In this document: piece after piece, positions 16,560-24,558 of the stretch | Position numbering within the stretch: position 1 is the stretch's first letter | How the letters are laid out: every line of letters starts with the position of its first letter | Assembly: GCA_963763625.1 (NCBI GenBank) | Contig: CAVXPH010000006.1 | Span: 496,001-560,000, forward strand | Direction of reading: 5' to 3' | Origin: PALSA-1003 sp963763625 | GTDB lineage: Bacteria; Pseudomonadota; Gammaproteobacteria; Burkholderiales; Casimicrobiaceae | Length of the DNA stretch: 64,000 nt | Translations under genes and position numbers: made by a program | Notes under the pieces: model-generated | What the model was told of the DNA's origin: nothing | Database searches by the model: none | The model's input: only the letters and a program-made list of their open reading frames with translations

Positions 16560-18080
16560 ATGACCGCATTGCAAATCTCGCCCGGGCAACTGCCTCTCGC
16601 CGTCCTGCGCACGGTCTGGGCCGTTCCGGTCCCGGTCGCGCTCGACCGGGGAGCCAAAGCGCGGGTCGATGCCGCGGCCGATACCATTGCCCGCGTCATC
16701 GGCGCGGGGCGCATCGTCTACGGCGTCAATACCGGCTTCGGTCTGCTCGCGCGCACGCGCATCGACGCCACACGGCTCGCCGAGCTGCAGCGCGCGCTGG
16801 TGCTGTCGCATTCGGCCGGCACCGGGGCCCCGCTCAACGATGCCGTCGTGCGCCTTACGCTCTTGCTAAAAATCGCCTCGCTGGCGCGTGGGCATTCCGG
16901 CGTGCGCTACGAACTCGTCGATGCACTGCTCAAGCTGCTCAATGCCGGGGTGATGCCGATTGTGCCCAGCCAGGGTTCGGTGGGCGCCTCGGGCGATTTG
17001 GCGCCGCTCGCGCACATGGCGGGCGTGCTAATCGGTGAAGGCGAGGCCCGGGTCGGCGACATGACGCTGCCGGCCGCAGAGGCCCTGGCGCGCGCGGGTA
17101 TCGTGCCGCTCGAGCTGCAGGCGAAGGAAGGGCTCGCGCTACTCAACGGCACCCAGGTCTCGACGGCGCTCTCGCTTGCGGGCCTGTTCGCGTGCGAGCG
17201 CACGTTTGCCGCCGCGCTCGTCGCCGGCGCGCTATCGGTCGACGCGTGCCTGGGCAGCGATACGCCCTTTGACGAGCGCATCCAGCAGTTGCGCGGCCAT
17301 GAGGGTCAGCGTGACACAGCGCAAATGCTGCGCGAGCTCCTTGCCGGCAGCGCGATTCGCGCCTCGCACCAGGATTGCCCGCGCGTCCAGGATCCGTATA
17401 GCTTGCGCTGCCAGCCGCAGGTCATGGGCGCCTGCCTGGACCAGATGCGTCACGTCGCCACCGTTCTGCACCTCGAGGCGAACGCAGTATCCGACAATCC
17501 ACTGGTGTTTCCGGACAGCGGCGAGGTTCTCTCCGGAGGCAATTTCCACGCCGAGCCGGTCGCGCTGGCCGCCGACGGGTTGGCGCTCGCCATTGCCGAG
17601 ATCGGTGCGCTGTCGGAACGGCGGACGGCGCTTCTGATGGATGCCAACCTTTCGGGCCTTCCGCCCTTTCTGGTGCGTGAAGGCGGGGTCAACTCCGGCT
17701 TCATGATCGCCCAGGTCACCGCGGCCGCCTTGGCCTCCGAAAACAAGGCGCTGGCGGTGCCGCGCAGCGTTGACTCGTTGCCGACCTCGGCCAACCAGGA
17801 GGACCACGTAAGCATGGCCACCAACGCCGCACTGCGCCTGGCGCCAATGGCCGGAAACGCCGCGGCAATCGTCGCTATCGAGCTGCTCGCGGCAGCCCAG
17901 GGTGTTGAGCTGCGCGCGCCGCTCGCAACCTCACCCCGGCTGCAAACTGCGCTGCAGCGGATACGACGCGAAGCCGCATTCTGGGATCGCGACCGAGCGT
18001 TTGCGCCGGACCTTGCACGCATGCGCTCGCTCGTCGAGCAGGGCGCTTTCATGCCGCTCGTCGGCGCCGCCCTGACGTAA
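16560..18080 (+). CDS. hutH: Histidine ammonia-lyase
   Basis: HutH deaminates histidine to urocanate, the first step of histidine degradation. The 506-residue length fits the family. The MIO-forming triad Ala-Ser-Gly is at residues 143-145 (GSVGASGDLAPLAHM). Tyr54 (IVYGVNTGFG) and the motif QDPYSLRCQPQVMG are also present. It is a cytoplasmic homotetramer. Unlike usual hut operons, only a decayed hutU fragment follows, so histidine catabolism is probably incomplete here unless hutU is encoded elsewhere. It follows the LigD-like gene in the same direction. Confidence 0.97.
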   Translation: MTALQISPGQLPLAVLRTVWAVPVPVALDRGAKARVDAAADTIARVIGAGRIVYGVNTGFGLLARTRIDATRLAELQRALVLSHSAGTGAPLNDAVVRLTLLLKIASLARGHSGVRYELVDALLKLLNAGVMPIVPSQGSVGASGDLAPLAHMAGVLIGEGEARVGDMTLPAAEALARAGIVPLELQAKEGLALLNGTQVSTALSLAGLFACERTFAAALVAGALSVDACLGSDTPFDERIQQLRGHEGQRDTAQMLRELLAGSAIRASHQDCPRVQDPYSLRCQPQVMGACLDQMRHVATVLHLEANAVSDNPLVFPDSGEVLSGGNFHAEPVALAADGLALAIAEIGALSERRTALLMDANLSGLPPFLVREGGVNSGFMIAQVTAAALASENKALAVPRSVDSLPTSANQEDHVSMATNAALRLAPMAGNAAAIVAIELLAAAQGVELRAPLATSPRLQTALQRIRREAAFWDRDRAFAPDLARMRSLVEQGAFMPLVGAALT

Positions 18081-18118
18081 CGCCGCGGCAACGCGCGACA
18101 AACGACGCCGGTGACACT

Positions 18119-18319
18119 GGAGCATGCCGAAGCCGGATCATCCCCGCCGAGCGGATCGCGTTCCAGGGCCTGCCGACGCGCATCTGCTGGCTCGGTTTGG
18201 GCGCGCGGCCCCGGGCGGGGTTCGCCTTCAACGCCATGGCCGCGGCGGGCGAACTCGACGTGCCGATCGCCATTGTCCGCGACCATATTCGGGAAGGCGG
18301 CGCTGCAAGCCGGCGTTGA
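18119..18319 (+). pseudogene. hutU: Remnant of urocanate hydratase (hutU) C-terminal part
   Basis: Starting 38 bp after the hutH stop, the frame at 18155 translates to IAFQGLPTRICWLGLGARP, then AGFAFNAMAAAGELDVPIAIVRDHI, before a TGA at 18317-18319. This matches the conserved HutU core (QGLPARICWxGLG... AFNxMVxxGEL..PIVIGRDHL). The bulk of the N-terminal region (about 440 residues), the catalytic NAD site and everything after RDHI, including the GSVASPNRETE segment, are absent. The fragment has no start codon or ribosome site. It is best explained by a deletion inside an ancestral hutH-hutU pair. Confidence 0.75.
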
Positions 18320-18424
18320 GCCGAGGCGACGCGCCGACATTGAAACGCGTTTGCGTTCTGGCCGAGGCAATGAATTGCGCCCGAATACCTTGCTATTTCC
18401 GTGAATGCATTCGGCGCGCCGTTG

Positions 18425-18628
18425 TTACCGGGATCCAGTTGGCGTCGTCATGGGTTCACCTTGCGCGCCGTGTGGCAAGGCCCGCGCGAGATTGCCCATC
18501 CAGCCACATCCGATCGCCATGCACTGATAGCGCCGTACTGGACGGATCAGGGAGATCAGGCGGTCAATCGGGCGGCGCCGTATTCGGGACAGGGATGATC
18601 TACCACAGCGCGGACACACTCTAGTCAT
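18425..18628 (-). CDS. Small zinc-ribbon protein
   Basis: A 67-residue protein with a treble-clef-like zinc ribbon: CPRCG at residues 5-9 and CMAIGCGW at about 35-42. The basic, hydrophobic RRRPIDRLISLIRPVRRY linker between them is typical of a family of tiny betaproteobacterial zinc-ribbon proteins of unknown function. No strong Shine-Dalgarno is visible. It lies 24 bp downstream of another small gene on the same strand (18653-18901), so the two may be co-transcribed. It could bind nucleic acid, but that is inference from the fold. Confidence 0.6.
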   Translation of the reverse strand: MTRVCPRCGRSSLSRIRRRPIDRLISLIRPVRRYQCMAIGCGWMGNLARALPHGAQGEPMTTPTGSR

Positions 18629-18652
18629 CTGCGGTGATATCCGAACGGAACC

Positions 18653-18901
18653 TCAGACTTCTCGGACCGGTCGACCGGTCCAAATTACACGGTATTCAGT
18701 GCGGGTTTGCGCCGGCATCCCGAACGGTCTGAACTGCTCAGGTGTCGCAGCGGCAGCGTGTCGAACGTCCGGCGCGTCCGTTTTCTCCCACTCCGTATAG
18801 CAAGGCTGCAACTCTGGCGCCGGCAGTTTGTACCTGGCGCGTAGCCACTTCCCTGTTAGCGGGTCGCGGAAGCGAAAGGGGTAAAGCTGCAGCGTCGGCA
18901 T
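18653..18901 (-). CDS. Small conserved hypothetical protein
   Basis: An 82-residue protein beginning MPTLQLYPFRFRDPLTGKW. The segment YPFRFRDPLTGKWLRARYK followed by a YTEWE-type helix recurs in short proteins found near integrases and accessory regions of betaproteobacteria. I recognise this context only loosely and can assign no function. Its reading frame is intact and there is no competing frame with better composition. It is upstream of the zinc-ribbon gene, oriented with it. Confidence 0.55.
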   Translation of the reverse strand: MPTLQLYPFRFRDPLTGKWLRARYKLPAPELQPCYTEWEKTDAPDVRHAAAATPEQFRPFGMPAQTRTEYRVIWTGRPVREV

Positions 18902-19144
18902 GGACGCATTCTAGCGCCGCATCGAGCCGCTTGGGTCAGGCCTATTCGTCATACTTGGATGCTTTGGATCCAGATTGATTGCCCGGGTCGCAAGCTCGAT
19001 CGACTTGTGACCGAACCCCGATCGCGTCGTTTGACGAATTGGGTCGTGGCAGAGATGATGTGACGCCGGGACAACGGGCAAAAACCGCTAACGCTCTTTC
19101 CCCGCTACACTGCATTCTCCTTAACTGCCGCACTCCGACAGCAC

Positions 19145-20044
19145 ATGCGTACATCCCGCAGGCGCGCCGCGACTGTCCTGAAACACCCGGGTGCCTTTGC
19201 CATCCGAGTTCTGAAAAGCTTTCGTGCCAACCAAGGCTACCTGCTCGCCGGCGCAGTTGCTTACAACACGCTGCTCTCGATTCTTCCGCTGCTGATCCTC
19301 ATCCTAATCGTGCTGGCGAATTTTGTCGACGAAACGGCGTTACTGACCATGCTCGACCGCTACCTCGACTTAGTCGTGCCCGGCGAGTCCGACGCGATCA
19401 TGAGGGAGCTCGCACTGTTCCTCGAGCATCGCCACGTCATCGGATGGGTGCTCGTTGCCACCCTGCTGTTTTTCAGCTCGCTCGCATTTACGGTGCTTGA
19501 AAATGCGATGTCGGTGATCTTCTACCACCGTGTGAAAATCAAGCGCAGGCACTTTCTGACTTCGGCGCTGATCCCGTTCTTCTGCATCCTCTTCCTCGGG
19601 ATTGGAGCGCTGATCGTCACATTCGTATCCAGCGCGTTGCAGGCGATGGGCCAGGAGAGCGTCGAGTTCCTCGGCCGCACCCGGTCGCTGGTCGGAGTTT
19701 CCGGGTTCCTACTCTATCTAATGGGCGTGGCTGGCGAAATCGTGGTGCTGACCTCGATTTACATGGTGATGCCAGTTGGGCGCCCGTCGTGGCGCCACGC
19801 ACTGATCGGCGGCATCACTGCCGGGCTGCTGTGGGAGCTCACACGCCATGTACTCGTGTGGTACTTCTCCACGCTGTCGCAGATCAAGATGGTATACGGA
19901 TCGCTCACGACGACGATCGTGGTCCTGCTAAGTCTGGAAATTGCAGCCCTGGTGCTCCTGCTCGGGGCGCAGGTGATAGCCGAGTATGAGCGCAGCGATC
20001 GCGGATACGTCCGTGGCGTGCCAAAAGAGCTACGGACTGACTGA
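19145..20044 (+). CDS. YihY family inner-membrane protein
   Basis: A 299-residue integral membrane protein of the YihY/BrkB family (once called tRNA-processing RNase BN). It has about six transmembrane segments, starting with the conserved NQGYLLAGAVAYNTLLSILPLLILI stretch (split here over residues about 30-60). The family GYGSLTTTIVVLLSLEIAALVLLLGAQ-like end appears at about 255-280 (VYGSLTTTIVVLLSLEIAAL). The hydrophobic core and length are normal. Its biochemical role is not settled. No co-directional operon partners; TSUP follows 357 bp later. Confidence 0.88.
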   Translation: MRTSRRRAATVLKHPGAFAIRVLKSFRANQGYLLAGAVAYNTLLSILPLLILILIVLANFVDETALLTMLDRYLDLVVPGESDAIMRELALFLEHRHVIGWVLVATLLFFSSLAFTVLENAMSVIFYHRVKIKRRHFLTSALIPFFCILFLGIGALIVTFVSSALQAMGQESVEFLGRTRSLVGVSGFLLYLMGVAGEIVVLTSIYMVMPVGRPSWRHALIGGITAGLLWELTRHVLVWYFSTLSQIKMVYGSLTTTIVVLLSLEIAALVLLLGAQVIAEYERSDRGYVRGVPKELRTD

Positions 20045-20401
20045 TTACCGCTGACCTGACGCCGTACAGGCGGTGCAGCGCAGGGCCGAGGTGCCTCTAG
20101 GAGCAGACCGCGCGAGACTAGGCCGACGAGGTTACTTGCACTTGCGCTGCAGTTGCGAGATTCAGGCGATTCGGGATGGATCTATGTAATCGCGCCATTT
20201 GCCGGTGGGTAACAGCGCCAGGAGTTGCGGGCTCCTTTAGGTCGCGTCCCATCATTGCTTAGCTCAGCGCGCACGACCTCACGCTTTAGATCGGGTACTT
20301 GGTACTCGGTACTTCGTTCGTCGCACTTGGAACTTCGTTCCAAGCGTTGCCAAGCGGGCCTCGCCGCAGAGTATTATCCTGGAACAGCGCTCGCAAATTA
20401 A
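20045..20401. other. Intergenic spacer holding a dispersed repeat
   Basis: I see no coding frame with family similarity. The distal part, from about 20292, contains the first copy of a repeat that recurs upstream of the methyltransferase lipoprotein gene. Confidence 0.5.
20292..20385 (+). repeat. Upstream repeat, copy A
   Basis: Begins CGGGTACTTGG and contains TTCGTCGC, GAACTTCGTTCCAAGC, TTGCCAAGCG and CCTCGCC. It ends with AGAGTATTATCC, 17 bp before the GTG of the TSUP gene. Copy B (21204-21294) has the same order of blocks. The AGAGTAT(T/G)ATCC end could hold a -10 element (TATTAT or TATGAT). No proposed function. Confidence 0.55.
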
Positions 20402-21193
20402 GTGTTCGGCCTCGACAACCTATTCGCTCCGGCGATGCTTGCCGCGCTCGTCGCGATCATCATCGTTGGCGCTATCAAGCACGGCACGATCGGCTTTGGT
20501 TTTCCTCTGGTCTCCACGCCGTTGATCGCTCTACTAATCGATGTCAAAACGGCCGTCTTTATCACCGTCATTCCAAACATCGCCGTAAACGTCGTCAGCA
20601 TACTACGCGGAGGCAACTGGCGCGAAAGCATAGGCAGGCACTGGCCGCTGGCAATTTGGGTCGCCCTTGGCACCATCGTCGGCACACGAGTTCTGCTTGT
20701 GGCGCCGCCCGAGTTGTTACAACTTGTCCTTGCGGCGACGATCGTTGTGTTCCTGGCGCGGGCCAAACTTCGGCAACTCGACTGGATGTGGATCAAGCGT
20801 CGCCCTACCGCCTCGGGCGCTGCATTCGGCTTGTTAGCCGGCCTGTTTTCGGGGGCTGTAAATCTCGGAGGGCCACCACTGTTGATCTATTTCATGATGC
20901 TGGAGCTGACACCCGTTCCACTAACACAGATACTTAACTTATGTTTCATCGCCGGCAAGACGACTCAGGCAGCGACCCTGAGCCTTACTGGCCCGGGGAG
21001 CTTACCTTTGCTCATCGCGTCGCTACCATTGACCGCTCTGGCGGTCGCCTCGTTGCTGCTCGGCACCCAACTGCAGAAACGAATGGGTGACGCGCTCTAT
21101 TTCAAGATACTCCGCGTAACCCTCGCCACGATCGTGATCCTGTTGATCGGCCGAACGGCGATCGAGCTCGCGCACCGATTCCATCTCGGGTGA
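20402..21193 (+). CDS. TSUP/TauE-SafE family sulfite or organosulfonate exporter-like permease
   Basis: A 263-residue membrane protein of the TauE/SafE (TSUP, DUF81) family, which transports sulfite, sulfonates or related anions. It shows about eight helices in two homologous halves: MLAALVAIIIVGAIKHGTIGFGFPLVS near the N terminus and GLLAGLFSGAVNLGGPPLLIYFMM near residue 140-165. The GxGG/GPPLLIY motif is typical. The GTG 20402 is the only start that retains the first helix, and the repeat copy A lies immediately upstream. Substrate cannot be told from sequence. The next gene is the methyltransferase lipoprotein. Confidence 0.88.
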   Translation: MFGLDNLFAPAMLAALVAIIIVGAIKHGTIGFGFPLVSTPLIALLIDVKTAVFITVIPNIAVNVVSILRGGNWRESIGRHWPLAIWVALGTIVGTRVLLVAPPELLQLVLAATIVVFLARAKLRQLDWMWIKRRPTASGAAFGLLAGLFSGAVNLGGPPLLIYFMMLELTPVPLTQILNLCFIAGKTTQAATLSLTGPGSLPLLIASLPLTALAVASLLLGTQLQKRMGDALYFKILRVTLATIVILLIGRTAIELAHRFHLG

Positions 21194-21203
21194 GTATAGG
21201 TAT

Positions 21204-21294
21204 CGGGTACCGTTGCTTCGTCGTTGCAGTTAGAATTTTGCGCCAAGCCTTGCCGGGCGTTCCTCGCCCCCGCCGCTAGAGTATGATCCGGGCC
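21204..21294 (+). repeat. Upstream repeat, copy B
   Basis: Begins CGGGTACCG and contains TTCGTCGTTGCA, TTAGAATTTTGCGCCAAGCC, TTGCCGGGCG and CCTCGCC. It ends with AGAGTATGATCC, 32 bp before the ATG of the methyltransferase lipoprotein gene. It is divergent from copy A but collinear. Confidence 0.55.
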
Positions 21295-21325
21295 CAATCT
21301 GAATTTTTTCTTTCTAGAGCCAACG

Positions 21326-22093
21326 ATGCCTATCCACTCCCGTTACCACGCGCCAGCGATTGGCCGAGGCTCGGTTACCCTCCTCATCGTCCTCCTATGC
21401 GCACTTGGCGGCTGCTCGACGGTCGCTGAGGACTCACGCATCGCTCCCGAGCGCAGTCAGACTGTCATCGATAATCCGATTCGGACGGACCAGGACCGGC
21501 ACATGGACGCTGAGCGGCATCCGGCCGAATTTCTCCCGTTCACGAAAGTGAAGCCAGGCATGCAGGTGCTTGACGTTTCAGCAGGGGCGGGCTACACGTC
21601 CCAGTTACTGGCACTCGCCGTGGGGCCGACCGGGACAGTATGGGCACAGCGGGAACAGCCGGGCGCTGCGCTTACCAAGCGACTCAGCGACCATCCACAG
21701 GCCAATCTAGTGGTGGTGATACGTCCGTTCGAGGATCCGGTTCCCGATCAGGCGCCGAAGCTCGATCTGATCACCCTCATCCTCAACTACCACGACATTA
21801 CCTACCTTCCAGTGGACCGTACCAAGATGAATCAGCGGTTATTCGCTGCCTTGAAGCCAGGCGGGCATTTCGTTGTGATAGATCATTCGGCCAAAGCCGG
21901 CGCTGACATCGCAGTCGGGAAAACCCTGCATCGCATCGACGAAGCGATCGTCCTCGCGGAAGTGCGGAAGGCGGGTTTCATGCTCGAAGCCGAAAGCGAC
22001 TTCCTGCGCGACCCCGCCGATACGCGCGAGCAGTCGTCCGTGGATGCGAAGATTCCAACCGATAAGTTCGCTCTTCGATTCGTCAAGCCATAG
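21326..22093 (+). CDS. Methyltransferase-domain lipoprotein
   Basis: A 255-residue protein with a type II signal peptide (hydrophobic SVTLLIVLLCALGGC, lipobox LGGC, Cys30) followed by a class I methyltransferase-like domain. Motif I is MQVLDVSAGAGYTSQLLA (about residues 79-96), then LDLITLILNYHDITYLP and LKPGGHFVVIDHSA near 180-190. This resembles the periplasmic methyltransferase-like proteins annotated as SAM-dependent methyltransferase lipoproteins. Where SAM would come from outside the cytoplasm is unclear, so a different ligand or a lost activity is possible. Repeat copy B precedes it. Confidence 0.85.
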   Translation: MPIHSRYHAPAIGRGSVTLLIVLLCALGGCSTVAEDSRIAPERSQTVIDNPIRTDQDRHMDAERHPAEFLPFTKVKPGMQVLDVSAGAGYTSQLLALAVGPTGTVWAQREQPGAALTKRLSDHPQANLVVVIRPFEDPVPDQAPKLDLITLILNYHDITYLPVDRTKMNQRLFAALKPGGHFVVIDHSAKAGADIAVGKTLHRIDEAIVLAEVRKAGFMLEAESDFLRDPADTREQSSVDAKIPTDKFALRFVKP

Positions 22094-22605
22094 TATTCTG
22101 CGCCCGGCGATTTCAATCGGTCGTGATGGGGACGCTCGGCTGCCCCAACGTCATCCGTCGACTTAGAACTTCGTTCAAGGCACGATGAACCCAGCGGCCA
22201 GTACCAAGCATTTTGGATCGAGCGACCTCAGGTGACGACCGATCCGGCAGGACCTAGTGCATCGAGCCCCTGGAATAAAAACCGAAAACAACCCGAAGCA
22301 GACGGCGGGGTTTCTCGGAAGCTGACGCTCAAACCACGCTAATTGCGCCCTCGAGGCGGCGATGGCGCAACCGCGTCGGCCTATCTTGGCGCGGTAACTG
22401 TTCGCCTAGAGTCACAAGCAAAATCAAGATCGCGGCGAAAATACCTCAACAACGTAATAGAAGCCTGTCTGGCCGGACTGAGGCATTCGCGGCCGCTTGC
22501 TTCCGACGGATATAGATCGTGTCTACGTGAGCCTAGTTTGCAATTGATGTACGCCGAATGCAACGGCCATTCTGAAGCCGCGGCATTTGCTTCGATCCGC
22601 GTGCC
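22094..22605. other. Intergenic spacer
   Basis: A frame at 22343-22675 is open but lacks codon bias, a ribosome site or family resemblance, so it is not called. The segment at 22156-22180 (CGTCGACTTAGAACTTCGTTCAAGG) resembles part of the upstream repeat A/B. Otherwise nothing recognised. Confidence 0.5.
22156..22180 (+). repeat. Partial third copy of upstream repeat
   Basis: The sequence shares the GTCG-CTT-GAACTTCGTTC-AAG block with copies A and B but lacks their distal half and has no gene immediately downstream. Confidence 0.35.
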
Positions 22606-22956
22606 TTACGTCGAAGATGATGCCCCCGGGTATCGACCTTCGCAATACGCGCGAAGTATCAGGAGCTCACTCTGAATTTCGGGTGGGAATCCGCGACGCC
22701 CCCCACGTCGGTCGACCAAGAGGTCGTCCAAGTAATTCTGCAGACCAATGTTGTCGTGCCACAGCCGGGCGAGGGCGTTTGCAATTCTCGGAAACGTTTG
22801 CAGCAGCGCCAGTGGCTGAACCTCCACCGGCACGCCTGCCGCCCACTTTACCGTGGCCGGTAGCTGTTGGTTCAGCGGCTGCAGACTTCGCCGGTTGCTC
22901 GGATCCGAGGACGAGGCCAACGGCATCCTCCAACAGATGTCACCCGTGTCGGGCAA
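22606..22956 (-). CDS. Conserved hypothetical protein
   Basis: A 116-residue frame. The C-terminal half (LLQTFPRIANALARLWHDN..YLDDLLVDRRGGRRGFPPEIQSELL) resembles a family of small betaproteobacterial proteins whose pattern is FPRIxxxLxxLWxD and YFxDLLIDRRGGRxGFPP. The N-terminal part (residues 1-40) may be out of family, so the true start may be internal, for example the ATG at 22926. No function is known. The gene lies next to tRNA-Pro and no operon partner is present. Confidence rests on the DRRGGRRGFPPE block. Confidence 0.55.
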   Translation of the reverse strand: MPDTGDICWRMPLASSSDPSNRRSLQPLNQQLPATVKWAAGVPVEVQPLALLQTFPRIANALARLWHDNIGLQNYLDDLLVDRRGGRRGFPPEIQSELLILRAYCEGRYPGASSST

Positions 22957-23332
22957 GGGGGATTATGGACCATTGAGACCAAACGCCATAGTCACTAATC
23001 GGCGCACCGTGTGGGTGGTTGCAGTCTTAGATGATGCACCCCGCACGCAGTACGTGGAAACTGGCTCAGGCGTGACTGTTACGCAATGCTGGAGAGCAGG
23101 AGCCGTTGATTACATGAGAATGACCCGGAACATGCCGGCGTTGATCTTGAGCGGTACCGCGGCGCAGGACGCCCGAAAACTCGGGTCACAGTTCTAAAGT
23201 AAATGCGCGGCGGCTGCGATGCCGTCCCAACCGCTCCGACATGCGGGCCGCCGTAATATGCCGATTTGCACTCATCAGGCAGTTACGTGAGTCCGATAGG
23301 GGCGGGGCGGCTTCATTAACCTATTGATTTTA
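22957..23332. other. Intergenic spacer between hypothetical gene and tRNA
   Basis: An open plus frame (22853-23197) overlaps the gene on the other strand but lacks family support. I see no integrase, repeat or tRNA-derived attachment site here. Confidence 0.45.
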
Positions 23333-23409
<77 letters not shown>

Positions 23410-23444
23410 ACGGCCGCAGCGAAAGACGGCGGCGGCGGCTTACT

Positions 23445-24413
23445 TCAATACATTCTCTTCACTGCGAAGCGCGCTAATTCTAGCAGAGTTTCGCGATCCG
23501 GAGAATCGGACAGGACGGAGAGACATGCCGCTGCCTGCGCGCTTTCTTCCTCGGCGCAAAGGCGCGCATATTCGAGCGCGCTGGTGCGCGAGAGGACCGC
23601 GAGCACCGGATTGAAATCGTCGCGGCGTCCGCGGGCGAGCGCGTCGCGGATCAGCGCCGCATCCGCACTCGAGCCAACGCGCATGGCACGGATCAGCGGC
23701 AGGGTCGGCTTGCCTTCGGCGAGGTCATCGCCGAGATTCTTGCCGATCGCCTCATGGTCGCCGGAGTAGTCGAGCACGTCGTCGATCAACTGGAATGCGG
23801 TCCCCAGATGCATGCCGTAGCGCGCGAGCGCGTCTTCGATGGCCGGTTCGGCGGAACCGAGAACGGCGCCCAGCTGCGCCGCCGCCTCGAACAGCTTCGC
23901 CGTCTTGCGCCGGATCACGTCGAGGTAGGCCTCCTCCCTGATATCGGGATTGCCGGTATTGAGCAGCTGCAGCACTTCGCCCTCGGCGATCACGTTGGTC
24001 GCGTCGGAAAGGATGCGCAGTGCGCGCATGTTATCGACCGCGACCAGCAGCTGGAACGCGCGCGAGTAGAGAAAGTCACCGACCAAGACACTGGCGGCGT
24101 CGCCGAACATCGCATTTGCAGTTGCGTGACCGCGACGCAGCGACGACTCGTCAACGACGTCGTCGTGGAGCAACGTCGCGGTATGGATCATTTCGATTAC
24201 TGCTGCCAGCGTATGGTGGTGCGAGCCCCGATGTCCGCAGGCCCGCGCGGCGAGGACGAGCAGCGCGGGCCGGAGCCGCTTGCCGCCGCCGCCGATGATG
24301 TACTCGGCGACCTGGCGGATCAACGCCACGTTCGAGGCCAAGCTCGTGCGCAACACGCGATCGACCGCTTGCATGTCGTCATGCAGAACGCGCTCGAGCA
24401 GCGGGATGGTCAC
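23445..24413 (-). CDS. ispB: Octaprenyl/polyprenyl diphosphate synthase
   Basis: A 322-residue trans-isoprenyl diphosphate synthase that extends farnesyl diphosphate to the ubiquinone side chain. Both aspartate-rich motifs are visible: LLHDDVVDESSLRRG (near residues 80-94) and LIDDVLDYSGD (about 207-217). The GGGGKRLRPAL segment is at the allylic binding site. I start it at GTG 24413, because E. coli IspB aligns here and the longer frame adds 44 unrelated Arg/Ala-rich residues. It is normally divergent from rplU with a shared promoter region; here an insertion sequence lies in between, starting 145 bp upstream of this start codon. Confidence 0.95.
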   Translation of the reverse strand: MTIPLLERVLHDDMQAVDRVLRTSLASNVALIRQVAEYIIGGGGKRLRPALLVLAARACGHRGSHHHTLAAVIEMIHTATLLHDDVVDESSLRRGHATANAMFGDAASVLVGDFLYSRAFQLLVAVDNMRALRILSDATNVIAEGEVLQLLNTGNPDIREEAYLDVIRRKTAKLFEAAAQLGAVLGSAEPAIEDALARYGMHLGTAFQLIDDVLDYSGDHEAIGKNLGDDLAEGKPTLPLIRAMRVGSSADAALIRDALARGRRDDFNPVLAVLSRTSALEYARLCAEEESAQAAACLSVLSDSPDRETLLELARFAVKRMY

Positions 24414-24542
24414 GGGATGAGGGTGTGCAGCGATGGCGGCCCGGCGACCGTCGGAGGCGCCGCCGAAAACACGCCGGCACGCCGCCTTTGCCACGGCCGC
24501 GTATTCTACCCGATGCCCGCTACGACGAGCGGACCCTGGCGG

Positions 24543-24558
24543 CACCGCGGTGCGTACT
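24543..24558. repeat. Left 16-bp target-site duplication of the IS
   Basis: The sequence CACCGCGGTGCGTACT abuts the IS left end (TGTTAG). The identical 16 bases recur at 25893-25908, immediately after the right end. Confidence 0.85.

Noticed and set aside
22343..22675. 110-codon plus ORF in the spacer before tRNA-Pro
   Set aside because: No ribosome site, codon bias or family resemblance, and it overlaps the better-supported minus-strand gene.
22853..23197. 114-codon plus ORF next to the tRNA
   Set aside because: Unsupported by any motif; overlaps the 22606-22956 gene.
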